This document shows, piece by piece, positions 1 to 9,560 of a stretch of 64,000 nucleotides of DNA. The position numbers were made by a program, and so were the translations under genes. Source of the stretch: CAIVVT01 sp963823095 (GTDB taxonomy: Bacteria > Acidobacteriota > Terriglobia > Bryobacterales > Bryobacteraceae); the NCBI GenBank assembly GCA_963823095.1, contig CAWGKI010000049.1, positions 682,001-746,000 on the forward strand, written 5' to 3'. Under the pieces are notes generated by a model, which was given only the letters and a program-made list of their open reading frames with translations, was not told where the DNA came from and did not search any database. Every line of letters begins with the position of its first letter. The first letter of the stretch is position 1.

Positions 1-111
1 CGCGGTCAGATTGATCTGCTGCTGGCCAGAAGCCGCAACCGCCGCGAAGGAAAGAATAGTGACTGCCCGCAGCGCGAGCAGACGGATAGCTTTGGAATCG
101 TTGGTTCTCAT
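1..111 (-). CDS. Exported protein, N-terminal part only (runs off the window)
   Basis: This is the first 37 codons of a minus-strand gene that continues beyond the left edge. The ATG at 111 has a GAAGGA ribosome-binding site about nine bases upstream and lies 22 bases after the stop of the multicopper-oxidase-like gene, so the two are probably cotranscribed. The visible residues form a signal peptide: a short charged start (MRTNDSKAIR), a hydrophobic core, then Ala-Ser-Gly before a Gln-rich mature end reading QQQINLTA. The neighbouring exported gene has a similar mature start (FNLTAQTA), so this may be a third cupredoxin-type protein of the same operon. That last point is inference. Confidence 0.6.
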   Translation of the reverse strand, partial: MRTNDSKAIRLLALRAVTILSFAAVAASGQQQINLTA

Positions 112-133
112 TGTTTCTTGTCCTTCTCGTGGA

Positions 134-1774
134 TCAGTTGGACTCGTCAATCACAAATTCACGGGTATCCACCAGCATCATCATCAACATTCCGCCGGGG
201 AATACATTGTTGGTAGTGATCTCGCGCTCATTGTGCGAGTGCCACATATAGGCCCAACCGCGTTCGCTGGCTGGGTTCGCCTGGATATTGGAAGGCTGCA
301 AATTGCTGCATGGGGAGGCTCCGTTAGCAGCCGTGCTGCCCGTGCTGCTGGCGCAGGCTTGCGTTCCGCCGCCGCGCAGGGTTGCATCCGGCCCTAGATA
401 AGGAGTGCCCCCGTACCAGGGTCCATTCGTGAAAATGTTGGGATTCGGAAGAGTAGTTGGCCCGCCGGCGGCAACATCGCCGAACGGAGCGGCTTCCAGG
501 GGTTTGTTATGATCCTGGCACCACTCGAAATAGTTCACCGCGGTAGGAGCGCCGGTGTTATAACCATTGAGATCTGGCGTGCAGGATAGCGAGGCCAGGG
601 GGTCGCTGGTGTCACCTGGATGATGTCCGTAGGGGTCCCAGTTCAGCCCTCTGCCGGTAAAGTAGAAGATCCCGTCGAAAGCCTCTCCCGGAGTCGTGTC
701 GGTGTTGAACATCAACGGGCCGGCGAGGTCGGTGCCATCGGGGGCCAGGATCATGTTTCCGTCGCGAGCCAGAATGCGCACATGGTTGGCGTGCTCGTGG
801 AACGGGTGTTGCCACCGGCCCTGGCCGATCGCGCGGATCAAAGTCATCTCGCCTGGGTGCATGTGCGGATTTCCGTTGTAGGGCTGGTGCGGATACTCGG
901 CCGCAAAGTTGGCGTCCATGAGGTCCGGCATGGAGCGTCCGTTGATCAGGAAGTAGGCCGGATGGTAAGGCTCCGTCGGGACATTGAGACTGCATCCCGG
1001 GGCTCCCGCAGTGCACCCATTTAAGGCCGTGACCTGCGCCAACGCGGTGTTGTGAATCCTGGCATCCATCTCAGCCCACTGGAACAGGTATTCCCGGTCG
1101 TAGCAGGTTCTTGGATGGTCGTAGGCCGCCGGCGCCAGGCGGAAGTCCGTTTCACCCCAGGTCGCTTTTGCTTTCGCGTTGTTGCCTGGATTCGTCAATG
1201 GCAGTCCGGTGCTACAGGCGGCAGGAACGCTGGCGGGAAGCACAACGACGGCGCCATACAAGCCCATCTCAACTTGGAGATCGCCTTGCGTCCCGCTGTA
1301 ATAGCCGTGAGTTCCTGGCGAATTTGCCGTGAACGTATAGGTCACCGCACCTCCTGGTGCAGCCTCTTGCGTCAACAGACCCGGTACACCGCCCGTAGCT
1401 GAGACGACAAAACCAGGGAATAGGATCGAGGTGTTACCCGCTGCGGTGGGAAGGTTATTGGTCAACGTTACCGTGACTGTATTCCCTTCTGTGACAATCA
1501 GCGTGGGGCCGGGCACTTGCATCGTCGGGCAAGTCGCATTGCTAATAGCTGTCGGCGCAAATCCGCCCGGTGTACCATTGCACCCGTAACCCCAGGCGTA
1601 AACCGAATTGCCATCCGGCTGGTTGAGGAAAGCGGTTTGCGCCGTCAAGTTGAACGTCGGGCCGGTAATTCCAGGAACCGCCGCGTGAGCCGCCGCGGCC
1701 AGGAGCAATGCTACCGTGGACGCCAGAAGCAATCGTGTAATTGAGATCGATTGTGTCATGTTCGTTGCTCTCAT
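134..1774 (-). CDS. Exported multicopper-oxidase-like protein lacking the type 1 copper cysteine
   Basis: A 546-aa protein with a signal peptide ending near AAAAHA and cupredoxin-type segments. The copper-type motifs are HPFHEHANHV around residue 325, which resembles the H-x-H motif of domain 3 oxidases, and MWHSHNERE near residue 510, where canonical enzymes have His-Cys-His. The Cys that binds type 1 copper is replaced by Ser. An early PGPTLIVTEGNTV segment is the usual domain 1 signature. The ATG start has AGGAGAG about seven bases upstream, overlapping the stop of the preceding gene, so the two are an operon. The fold is well supported. Oxidase activity is doubtful on its own; it may bind copper, work with its neighbour, or be a non-oxidase relative. 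Confidence 0.8.
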   Translation of the reverse strand: MRATNMTQSISITRLLLASTVALLLAAAAHAAVPGITGPTFNLTAQTAFLNQPDGNSVYAWGYGCNGTPGGFAPTAISNATCPTMQVPGPTLIVTEGNTVTVTLTNNLPTAAGNTSILFPGFVVSATGGVPGLLTQEAAPGGAVTYTFTANSPGTHGYYSGTQGDLQVEMGLYGAVVVLPASVPAACSTGLPLTNPGNNAKAKATWGETDFRLAPAAYDHPRTCYDREYLFQWAEMDARIHNTALAQVTALNGCTAGAPGCSLNVPTEPYHPAYFLINGRSMPDLMDANFAAEYPHQPYNGNPHMHPGEMTLIRAIGQGRWQHPFHEHANHVRILARDGNMILAPDGTDLAGPLMFNTDTTPGEAFDGIFYFTGRGLNWDPYGHHPGDTSDPLASLSCTPDLNGYNTGAPTAVNYFEWCQDHNKPLEAAPFGDVAAGGPTTLPNPNIFTNGPWYGGTPYLGPDATLRGGGTQACASSTGSTAANGASPCSNLQPSNIQANPASERGWAYMWHSHNEREITTNNVFPGGMLMMMLVDTREFVIDESN

Positions 1775-1785
1775 TTGCCGCTCTC

Positions 1786-3786
1786 CTAGTTGCAGGTGTT
1801 GCCGAACGTGTTTCCGCCCGTCACGCTAGCGCAGATGTGAACTTCGGTCATGAGTCCGCCGAAGTTTTCTTGATCGTTCGAAAGATGGTCGAGATTTGGG
1901 GTGTAGAGGTAGAAGGTGCTGCCCGCCGGATACAACTGTGCCGCGCAGCCCGTGGATCCGCATCCGGCGTCACTGGCATCCAGCAGCACATCCAGCGACT
2001 CGCCACCGCCCAACGTGATGGAGCTGGTGTAAAACTCCATGTTGTTTCCCGCTTGATCCCGCAGTAGCTTGGCGTTAAAGCCAACTTCCTTCATCGGAAT
2101 TCCCACCGACTGCAGCGTCTGGTACTCCGCGACGTCCAGGTCCGAAAGGCGCAGGAGAGCTTTCCCACCCACGGGAATGTTGATGATGGAAGGCAGAGGC
2201 TGCGAGTAGTGCATCCTGCCATCCGAAGATTGGGTGGCCATGGGGCCGGGCGTGACCGTGTCGGGGTAGCTTCGTCCATTCAGAAGGAAGAACTTGTTCT
2301 TCATGTCGACGAAGGCTTCCGGGTTGAAGGTCATGCCCACGAAGTGGAAGTTGGGATCGAAGCCGTGGATCTGGATGGGATACTCGACGTCATACGCCGT
2401 TGAGCCGTCGCCGTCGTTGTAGGTATACTTCTGCGAGTTGCCAAGCAAATCGGTGCCTTGCGTTGCGCCCGTGTTGACCGCTGGCATGGTGGCGCTGCAC
2501 AGGATATCGGCGGCGGGAATGCAAACCGTTCGCAAGTCCTTTGGTGTAAGTGCGGTCGCGCCAATCCCATTCTGTTTCATCAGGGAGGCATAGAGATTGG
2601 TGCCGGCTGGAACCCGATTCTGCCGCGGACGGACATACAATTGCCCGACCATGCCCATCTGCAAGTGCTCGGGTGGCGTGATGTGGCAGTGCCAGAAGTA
2701 CGTGCCGGCATCGGGCGCCAGATAGTAATAGGTGAAGCTGCCGCCAATGTTGATGGCCACCGAGGCGTCCGGCACGCCGTCAAAAACCGACGAAGCGTTG
2801 GGATACCCGTGGAAGTGGATGGTGTGCTGCTCGAACAAATCCGGCCGCATGATCATGCCGACATTAGTGAGGGTGAGGAACATCTCGTCGTCTTCGTCAA
2901 ATGCGACCAGAGGCGCCGGGATGTTGCCGTTCATCACGCCGACGTCCATGATCTGGCGCGGATCCACGTGACCGTCGTATACCTGGCCAGTCGATGCGGT
3001 TGCGGTCTGAGACGCATTTATATCGGCCAGTCCCGTGGCCGTGGCGTTAAATGTGAAATTGTATGGGTTCGGGAAGCCGTAGTTCGTCACCCCGCTCGGG
3101 AGGGGAGACGGGAGGCCGATGCCCGTAATTGTCCAGGTGCCGTCATAACCGGTCCCGGTCCCTGCGATGATTACGCTTTGCCCCATGGCCAAACCGAGAG
3201 GAGCGTTTGTCTGAACCACCACCTGAGTCGATGGCGCCGGGGCCTCGGCAATATCGTAGATGGTGACTAGGTTCGCGATGTCGGGAGCCAATCCCACCGC
3301 GCCGTTAAACGAAAACGCCCCGGTCGCAAGGGGCGTCGGCCACGTCGGCCAAGTGTTGGCCACTATCCCATCTGTCGTGGCGGGGTCGCCGGGCAGGAAG
3401 ATTGACGGATACGCCGTATTGAAGCCGCTCGGGAATTGTGTGCCAGGTCTACCGTTGGCGATGTCGGCAAGACCGGACAACGGTCCGAAAGAGAACATAA
3501 ACGTCTGGGTGCCGTTGGCCATCGTCGAGTAACCGTCGCCGCCCGACACCTGCTGGCACTTGATGGCGCCGTTTACGTTCGCGGTGGGCGCATAGAAACC
3601 ATTGCCGTTCAGTGCAAGAGTCGTGGGACCTGTGTAGGCGGGTTCCGCATTATTGTTGGCCGGCACCGGGTGAGTGATGGTGCTGGCCGGGCATTGAACC
3701 CGGAATGACTGAGCGGTGGCCGACAGCGCTGCGACGCAGATCAGCGCTACCAGGAATCCAAAAGTATTCAGCTCTCTTCTCGCCAT
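1786..3786 (-). CDS. Exported multicopper-oxidase-like protein with a type 1 copper motif
   Basis: A 666-aa protein starting at the second possible start (ATG, MARRELN), which has GAAGGAG just upstream; a GTG 21 bases earlier would place that site inside the gene. A signal peptide ends near SATAQS. The central cupredoxin domain has HTIHFHGYPN followed by DGVP, then FWHCHITPPEHLQMGM, which supplies Cys, His and Met for a type 1 copper site flanked by trinuclear-type histidines. The last 200 residues are cupredoxin-like but lack the HPMHLHxH motif found in three-domain laccases. An extra stretch at about residues 185-260 is rich in Thr and Gly and looks like an inserted beta domain. It is the first gene of the operon with the cysteine-less neighbour. 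Substrate unknown. Confidence 0.82.
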   Translation of the reverse strand: MARRELNTFGFLVALICVAALSATAQSFRVQCPASTITHPVPANNNAEPAYTGPTTLALNGNGFYAPTANVNGAIKCQQVSGGDGYSTMANGTQTFMFSFGPLSGLADIANGRPGTQFPSGFNTAYPSIFLPGDPATTDGIVANTWPTWPTPLATGAFSFNGAVGLAPDIANLVTIYDIAEAPAPSTQVVVQTNAPLGLAMGQSVIIAGTGTGYDGTWTITGIGLPSPLPSGVTNYGFPNPYNFTFNATATGLADINASQTATASTGQVYDGHVDPRQIMDVGVMNGNIPAPLVAFDEDDEMFLTLTNVGMIMRPDLFEQHTIHFHGYPNASSVFDGVPDASVAINIGGSFTYYYLAPDAGTYFWHCHITPPEHLQMGMVGQLYVRPRQNRVPAGTNLYASLMKQNGIGATALTPKDLRTVCIPAADILCSATMPAVNTGATQGTDLLGNSQKYTYNDGDGSTAYDVEYPIQIHGFDPNFHFVGMTFNPEAFVDMKNKFFLLNGRSYPDTVTPGPMATQSSDGRMHYSQPLPSIINIPVGGKALLRLSDLDVAEYQTLQSVGIPMKEVGFNAKLLRDQAGNNMEFYTSSITLGGGESLDVLLDASDAGCGSTGCAAQLYPAGSTFYLYTPNLDHLSNDQENFGGLMTEVHICASVTGGNTFGNTCN

Positions 3787-4448
3787 ACGTTCTCCTTCGC
3801 CGCGCACACCGGCGGCGTGTTGGTGGTCTCTGATCCCGCGGCGCCCTTCGGTCCTAAGCGAACTTCAGTCGCCGCAAAAGCCCAGCGCCAGGTTGGTACA
3901 GTACCGCGCCCGGCCGGCGCACGTCTTTGCACGAGAGCAAAGATCAATGCCATTCATGAGTAATGCAATCCAGAACAATCCAGCCCCAATGAGTAGTAGT
4001 GTGTTTGTACCTGCTGGCGAGGGAACAGTCTTTGCTTATGAACAAACTCACGGCTGGATCGAACAATTTGAAAATAAACCCAACTAAAGTACTAGTTCTG
4101 GCGGCATCCTTTATGTAAGTGGAACCATGACAACCGGGAGAATCCGAGTAGCGCCCGCATTGAGAAGCCCGAGCGCTGGCCAGGGAGTACGGTGGCTCAT
4201 GCGCCCGGTTTTGTTCACCGGCGCCGCCGATCGGACGAAATGATCCCCTGACGATGGAATGATGCTGAAATGACGTGAATATCCGGGCAAGATCATGCCT
4301 GGAGGAGTTGCTTCAGATCATCGGCGACTCCGGCCTCGCCGCTTCGGCGGGATCGTTCGGACGCGCCTTACTTCAATGTGACTGGCCGGCATCGAGGCCC
4401 CGGCGCAAGGGCGCGGATGTTCCGCTCCGCGCCCGCTCGCCCCGCCGC
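3787..4448. other. Intergenic region upstream of the multicopper oxidase operon
   Basis: No convincing gene. The stretch at about 3950-4130 is clearly richer in A and T than its surroundings and lies upstream of the minus-strand copper protein operon, so it probably carries the promoter; I could not fix a -35/-10 pair with confidence. The rest is the 3' flank of the IPT/TIG gene. Confidence 0.4.
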
Positions 4449-7178
4449 TTACTGCAGCTTGGGTATGGAGGTGAATCCGCCGGTCGGATAGACGCGCAGT
4501 CCCAGTCCCGTGATGTTGGTCGAGGAGGCCTCGCTGAACCGGATGATGCCCCGGTTGGTGATCGTGGCCGGGAATTTGTCGCCCAGCATAAACGAGGTGT
4601 GACCGTTGGCGGGCAGGACGATGGCTCCGGTCCCGATCTGGTCGCCCAACTCGTTCAGGATGGTCGCCGTGATGGTGCAGGGCTGGGTTGCGGTCAGATT
4701 GGCCAGGGCAATGCCCGTCTGCAGGCCGCCGGTGCCGTCGTAGGGCAACAGGAACGAGGGCGCGAAGACCGATTCCAGCGGCACCGTGCCCGCCGACCCC
4801 ACTCCGGCCGTGGAGATGTAGTGGAAGGCCGCATAGCCCTTGATCAGTCCCCCGCTGGTCACTTGCACCCAGCCGCTGGAGGAGACCGCCGAGCCGGGAG
4901 AGCTGATATCGATCAGCATGGTCGCGCTGGGGGTGATGGTCTCGGTCAGCTCCGAGGCGGTGAGCGTATGCGTCACCCCGTCCAGCGTCGTGCTCATGTC
5001 CAGGCTGAGCGCGCTGCCATTGTCGGCCAGGAATTTGACATCCACCGCGACGGCGGAGGCGGAGGTGTTGACCAGATAGATCGAGGAGTCCCAGCCTCCG
5101 CCGGAAGCGAAGTGCGAGAGCACGGAGGTGGTAGTCACGACGGCGGCGTTGATGACGAGGGTGAAATCCTTCGTCGTAGACAACTGGGCCGAGTCGGTCA
5201 GCTGAATGGTGAAACTGCTGCTGCCCGTCGTGGTGGGCGTACCCGCGAGCACGCCGTTGCTCGACAGGCTCAGGCCGGCCGGCAGCGCGCTCTGCGGCGC
5301 CGTCCACACGTAGGGCGGCGTGCCGCCGGTGGCGGTGAGCGTCAGGGAATAGGCTGCCCCGACTGTGCCCGGCGGGAGCGTGGCCGCGGTGGTGATGGTG
5401 CCGGGCGGAGCGGCCGCCGTGACATTGAGTACGAAATTGCCGGTGGCGGTGGCCGAGGCGCTGTCGGTGACTTTGGCCGCGATGGAGAAGTAACCGGTCG
5501 CCGTCGGGGTGCCGGTGATGGCGCCGGAGGCGGCCAGGCTCAGTCCGGTGGGCAGCGTCGAATTATTGATCAGCGCCCAGGAGTAAGGCGGAGTGCCGCC
5601 GGTGCCGATCAACGCTCCGGAATAGGCCACGCCTGCCTTCGCCAGCGGCAGCAGCGGGCTGGTGGCGATGGCCAAAGGCTGCCCTGACGCCACGCCGATG
5701 ACGAAAGTGACGAGGTTGGACACCCCGGTGGCTTGCGTGACGAAGACGCTCGGTGTGCCGATGGAGGCGATCAGGGCGGCCGGGATGGTCACCACGATTT
5801 GGGTGGAGGTCACCGAGTTCGGGGCCAGCGTGGTGGCGCCGAACACGACCGTGGCGTCCTTGGTGAAGCCAACGCCGGTGATCAGGATCGCCAGGTCGGG
5901 ACCGCCCGCCACCACCGAACTGGGAACCAGCGTACTGAGGGTCACCGCCGTCGAGCGGATGGTGAAGGTCAGGGCATTGGAGGTGGTGGAGGATTGCACC
6001 ACCGTCACGCTCGGGGTACCCACCGCGGCGATCAGGGCGGCCGGCACGGTCACCTGAATCTGCGTGGCGGTCACCGAGGTCGGCGTCAGGACGCTGGCGC
6101 CGAAGTGCACGGTGGCCCCGGCAGCGAAATTGGTGCCGGCGATGGTCATGGTGAAGGCCGCTCCGCCCGCCACCGCGAAGTTCGGGCTAAGACCGGTAAT
6201 GGCGAACTGCGGTTGCGCAGTGATGGTGAAGTTGACGGCGTTGGAGACGTCGCCGTTGGAGTTCAGGACGGTGATGCTGGCCACGCCGGTGCTCGCGATC
6301 AGACTGGCCGGCACGGCCGCGGTCAATTGCGAATCGCTGACCAGCGTGCTCGTCAGAGCCGCGCCATTCCACTGCACCGTCGCCCCGGTCAGGAAGCGCG
6401 TGCCGTTGACCGTCAGCGTGAAGGCCGGCGTGCCCGCCGAGATGGTGGCCGGCACCAGCGAGGTGATGGCGGGAGCGCTGGAGCCGGTGGTGGGATTGCC
6501 CGAAATCGCGAACGCGCCGCGGGGGTTTCCGAACCACGGATTGGTGTCCCAGGGCCCCGTGAGTCCGGAAGTACTAACCACTGTCAGCGTCGCGGGATCA
6601 TGGCCTGCCAGCTCGCCGATCGTGTTGGTTTGCCAATAGCCCACATTGGGATCGGTGGGCGCGATGGGCGCGATGGCCAGCCAGTACTGCGTGTAGGCCG
6701 TGAGGGTGGGGTTCTTCACGGAATTGACCACGATCGGGATCACCGGCGTTTGCGAAATGGGCAGCGAGGTCACGGTGAACTGCTCGATGACGGTGCCCGG
6801 ATTGCCGGGATTGGAAACGGAATCGGTCATGATCGCCACGGTGAAACTGGCTCCGGCCTCGCCGGAGGGCACCGACAGGGCCAGCGTCACGCTGCCCAGG
6901 ATGTAGTTCTGGATGGGGGTGAAAGACTGCGCGGCGGTATAGCCGCCGGCCGTGGCCGAGACCTGGATGGCGGGCAATGAGTTGTTGGAGTTATTGGCGC
7001 CGAAATTGGTAAAGATCACGTCGGCCCGTGCGGCCATTCCGAAAAGCGCCAGGGCCAACGCCGCGCGCACGACGCTCAACTGTAGGAACGAGCCTTGACC
7101 GAGACGCGAAAATTCCCGGCTGTAAAGCCGATTTCGCTGGCCCGCGGTCTGCATGCAAGTCTGGTTGTTATCTAACAT
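4449..7178 (-). CDS. Secreted IPT/TIG and putative-Ig repeat protein
   Basis: A 909-aa exported protein. The ATG has a strong GGAGGGGGG site. After a long N-region and hydrophobic signal sequence (residues about 37-53) comes a domain of the choice-of-anchor R type (residues about 55-220). Three IPT/TIG units follow (about 230-500), each with a G-x-x-F/G-x-x-A-T-V core. Two putative-Ig (He_PIG) units come next (about 510-680), marked by GTPPYSW and GTPPYVW with LPAGLSL. The last 220 residues begin VLSHFASGGGWDSSIYLVN, a beta-sandwich end found in many Solibacter-type secreted proteins. It probably acts at the cell surface in adhesion or binding. Ligand unknown. It stands alone. Confidence 0.8.
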   Translation of the reverse strand: MLDNNQTCMQTAGQRNRLYSREFSRLGQGSFLQLSVVRAALALALFGMAARADVIFTNFGANNSNNSLPAIQVSATAGGYTAAQSFTPIQNYILGSVTLALSVPSGEAGASFTVAIMTDSVSNPGNPGTVIEQFTVTSLPISQTPVIPIVVNSVKNPTLTAYTQYWLAIAPIAPTDPNVGYWQTNTIGELAGHDPATLTVVSTSGLTGPWDTNPWFGNPRGAFAISGNPTTGSSAPAITSLVPATISAGTPAFTLTVNGTRFLTGATVQWNGAALTSTLVSDSQLTAAVPASLIASTGVASITVLNSNGDVSNAVNFTITAQPQFAITGLSPNFAVAGGAAFTMTIAGTNFAAGATVHFGASVLTPTSVTATQIQVTVPAALIAAVGTPSVTVVQSSTTSNALTFTIRSTAVTLSTLVPSSVVAGGPDLAILITGVGFTKDATVVFGATTLAPNSVTSTQIVVTIPAALIASIGTPSVFVTQATGVSNLVTFVIGVASGQPLAIATSPLLPLAKAGVAYSGALIGTGGTPPYSWALINNSTLPTGLSLAASGAITGTPTATGYFSIAAKVTDSASATATGNFVLNVTAAAPPGTITTAATLPPGTVGAAYSLTLTATGGTPPYVWTAPQSALPAGLSLSSNGVLAGTPTTTGSSSFTIQLTDSAQLSTTKDFTLVINAAVVTTTSVLSHFASGGGWDSSIYLVNTSASAVAVDVKFLADNGSALSLDMSTTLDGVTHTLTASELTETITPSATMLIDISSPGSAVSSSGWVQVTSGGLIKGYAAFHYISTAGVGSAGTVPLESVFAPSFLLPYDGTGGLQTGIALANLTATQPCTITATILNELGDQIGTGAIVLPANGHTSFMLGDKFPATITNRGIIRFSEASSTNITGLGLRVYPTGGFTSIPKLQ

Positions 7179-8047
7179 TAATCCCCCCTCCGCACATCTT
7201 TTCAGCCCGGCTGGCGATCTCCCGAATTCGGACGAGGCGCGTTCCTCCCGCCGCCTCCTGCGAATCCTTATTCATTGCCGCCGCCGTAGCGAGACACCCC
7301 ATACTAACCCGACAAATCGGAACTCCGGCCAGGAACCTTACAGTGCCCGTCTCAAACGGTCTTTGACCCAGAGCAAACGTCGCGAACTGCGCGCCAGGCC
7401 GGTAGCCGCATTGCGCCGCCGAAAACTAACTGGCCCCAAGTGTATGAAAGCAATTGCCCTGCAGCGGCCCGCGAGCGGCCCATGAACGAACGCATGAACT
7501 GTGACAAGACGAAATCGTGTGGTTAGTGTCGAAAAACAGTTTAGAATAACTCTGCTCAAGTCCGCCCTGAAACCGATGGCCAAGTCGATCATGGCCGGTC
7601 TGTCGTTATGCGCGTTAAATTCCACGAATTCTCGATACGGTTGAAGGGCGCGCCCTCGAATCGCTCCGCGGACATAGTCCGCGCGTCCTCCCGGAAACGC
7701 GATCCGCGCGAACCGTCCAGCCCTCTCCGCCACGCTCCTTATCCTCCCAAACGTATCCATGCTTTTCTGTTCGCGCGGCGACGGGGCTACGAGTGGCACG
7801 CTGCGGGCTTCCGTGCCGACACTTGTCCCCAAGCGCCGTTCGACCTTCGTCACGCCATTTCTTATAAACGTCGCCATTCGTCAGAGGGGTTACATGAATC
7901 GCGGATGGATCCGCGGCATCTGGGCTATCAGATGCCGATGATGGAAGTGCGACTCGACAAATCCCGGCGGCAGGAGGCCGGACTGCTGCCCGTACTGGCT
8001 TTGAATTCGGCCCGGAGCCTGCCGGTGGCTCAAGAAAGGCGGCGGCC
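7179..8047. other. Intergenic region with no convincing gene
   Basis: About 870 bases between a leftward and a rightward gene, so promoters for both are expected here. Long open frames exist on both strands but read as arginine- and proline-rich shadow sequence. A TAGAAT box near 7540 could be a plus-strand -10 element, but no good -35 precedes it. I see no RNA gene. Confidence 0.35.
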
Positions 8048-8755
8048 ATGATCAATTCCGTGAAGCCTACAGCGGAGCGAAAGAAGGTCGGACTGCTGAT
8101 CCTCCTCGTCCTGACGGCGGGGGGCATTTACTTCAGGCCGTCGTCGAGTTCAGAGGAGCCCGCTGGAGCGTCGAAGTCACCGGCGATGATCAAAGCCTCG
8201 CTGGAAGGGCCGGGCTTCAATCGGCAAGCCACGGAGTCTGAAGCGCTTCCTCCGGGGAAAGTCCGGGCGCCCTCCGAGGGCAAAGCGGCTGGAAGAGACT
8301 TCCGGCCGACCATGAAGCACAATCCCCGCAACTCGATCGACACCGAACGTTTCGACCCCACCCTGCGCACCGAGGTGCTCGACAAGTTGGCGGACGTTCG
8401 AGCGATCCCTGCCAAGCGAAGCTTGTTCGATTTCTACACGCCTCCGGCGCCTCCTCAGAAACTGCCTGAACCGGTGGTCCCGGTTGTGCCGGTTGTGTCT
8501 GCCGCGGCTGCGCCTCCGCCCCGTCCGCCGATTCAACTTCGCTTCTACGGACAGGAGATTGCCGATGGCGGCGGACTGCAGCGGGTGTTTTGCGAGCTGA
8601 ATGACCAGGTGATGATCCCATCGGAGGGGGCCGTACTGGAGCGCCGGTATAAGATTCGCAGGATCTCAGCCGCATCGGTCGTCGTGGAGGATCTGCAGTA
8701 CCACAACGAACAAACGCTCCCAATTCAGAAGGTGGACAAGCCGGAGAAGCCGTAG
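8048..8755 (+). CDS. Membrane-anchored protein with a PilP/GspC-like C-terminus
   Basis: A 235-aa protein with one N-terminal transmembrane segment (VGLLILLVLTAGGIYF, residues about 14-29). A long low-complexity linker follows, with a Pro/Val run near residues 135-160. The C-terminal 65 residues read IQLRFYGQEI to YHNEQTLPI and have the small beta-domain pattern of PilP or GspC homology regions. Such proteins link inner-membrane type IV pilus or type II secretion parts to the secretin. No other pilus gene is nearby, so it is an orphan copy or the pilus genes lie elsewhere. The ATG is preceded by AAAGG. The assignment to PilP/GspC rests on pattern only. Confidence 0.6.
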   Translation: MINSVKPTAERKKVGLLILLVLTAGGIYFRPSSSSEEPAGASKSPAMIKASLEGPGFNRQATESEALPPGKVRAPSEGKAAGRDFRPTMKHNPRNSIDTERFDPTLRTEVLDKLADVRAIPAKRSLFDFYTPPAPPQKLPEPVVPVVPVVSAAAAPPPRPPIQLRFYGQEIADGGGLQRVFCELNDQVMIPSEGAVLERRYKIRRISAASVVVEDLQYHNEQTLPIQKVDKPEKP

Positions 8756-9026
8756 GGATTTCGACGATTGGGTGTGCGGGAAAAGCGAGGGTGTGCCCCC
8801 GATCCCGTCAGGCGGCTCATCGGGCGCCGAAACCAGAGGTGGTCAGTCCCTCGCGAGCACCAGCTCGAACTCAACCGCTGCCATCGCTCGACCGCGGATC
8901 TTAGCGCCGACTCCGGCAACAACCCTGCGTACGCCGCGCTTCGAACCGGCGATGCAATTCATCCAGGCCTTCGCCAGTCGTACGGGATGCTTCGGAATCT
9001 CGATCCTCGGGATTCGTCCATTGCGT

Positions 9027-9560
9027 TCAACAAATCCTCTGCAGCTCCGCTATCCGCTTCGCTTCCGCGACGAGCCTCGGCAAGGCGCGCTGTACGCTCG
9101 CGGATAATTCCAAACCGCATTCCATGGTTTCCGGCTCCACAGCCAGCATATAGATCGGCGGCCGCGGGCCCTTCATAAAGCGAAGACCGGCGATGAGGCC
9201 CATCTCATGGAGGGATGCCTTCACTCCCTGGTCGTCTACGTCGTCTACGCCAAACGAGTAGATCGTCCCAGGCGCGCCACCCGCTTGCATCGCATCGATG
9301 CCGATGATACGGTCGGCCCATTCAAAAAGATGCAGCGCATCCAGCACGGCGGTTCCGACCTCGACGGCAAGAATCCGGCGAGGCAACACCCTTCGGAGTT
9401 CCCTGACGGCATGGACTCCGACGCCGTCGTCTTTCAAGAGGACATTACCTAACCCAACGACTAAAGTCTTGATTCGTCGCGTGTTTTTGGATTTGGGGGC
9501 CTGGGTGGGCAATTCGACACACTCGCGCGAAATAGGATATTGAGTACTGGAGATCTTCAT
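9027..9560 (-). CDS. [NiFe] hydrogenase maturation protease (HyaD/HybD/HycI family)
   Basis: A 177-aa peptidase of family M52, which cuts the C-terminal tail from the hydrogenase large subunit after nickel insertion in the cytoplasm. The family signature VVGLGNVLLKDDGVGVH is at residues 34-50. The nickel-sensing residues of HybD (Glu16, Asp62, His93) correspond to Asp45, Asp89 (IIGIDAM) and His118 (SLHEMGL), so Glu is replaced by Asp. It diverges from the hydrogenase subunit genes 280 bases away, and the adjacent large subunit keeps a 19-residue tail for it to remove. The first 30 residues precede the normal family start and may not be translated: a -10-like box lies only two bases before the ATG. 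Confidence 0.88.
   Translation of the reverse strand: MKISSTQYPISRECVELPTQAPKSKNTRRIKTLVVGLGNVLLKDDGVGVHAVRELRRVLPRRILAVEVGTAVLDALHLFEWADRIIGIDAMQAGGAPGTIYSFGVDDVDDQGVKASLHEMGLIAGLRFMKGPRPPIYMLAVEPETMECGLELSASVQRALPRLVAEAKRIAELQRIC

Noticed and set aside
2458..3270. 270-codon open frame on the plus strand
   Set aside because: It lies opposite the multicopper-oxidase-like gene, has no signal or family features, and reads as a codon shadow.
4275..5687. 470-codon plus-strand open frame
   Set aside because: Gly/Arg/Asp-rich shadow of the IPT/TIG gene on the other strand.
5733..6980. 415-codon plus-strand open frame
   Set aside because: Same kind of shadow, made of repeating Gly-Arg-His-rich text with no domain.
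7608..8051. 147-codon frame overlapping the PilP-like start by four bases
   Set aside because: The overlap looks like coupling, but the sequence is basic and Pro-rich, with no ribosome-binding site or family features.
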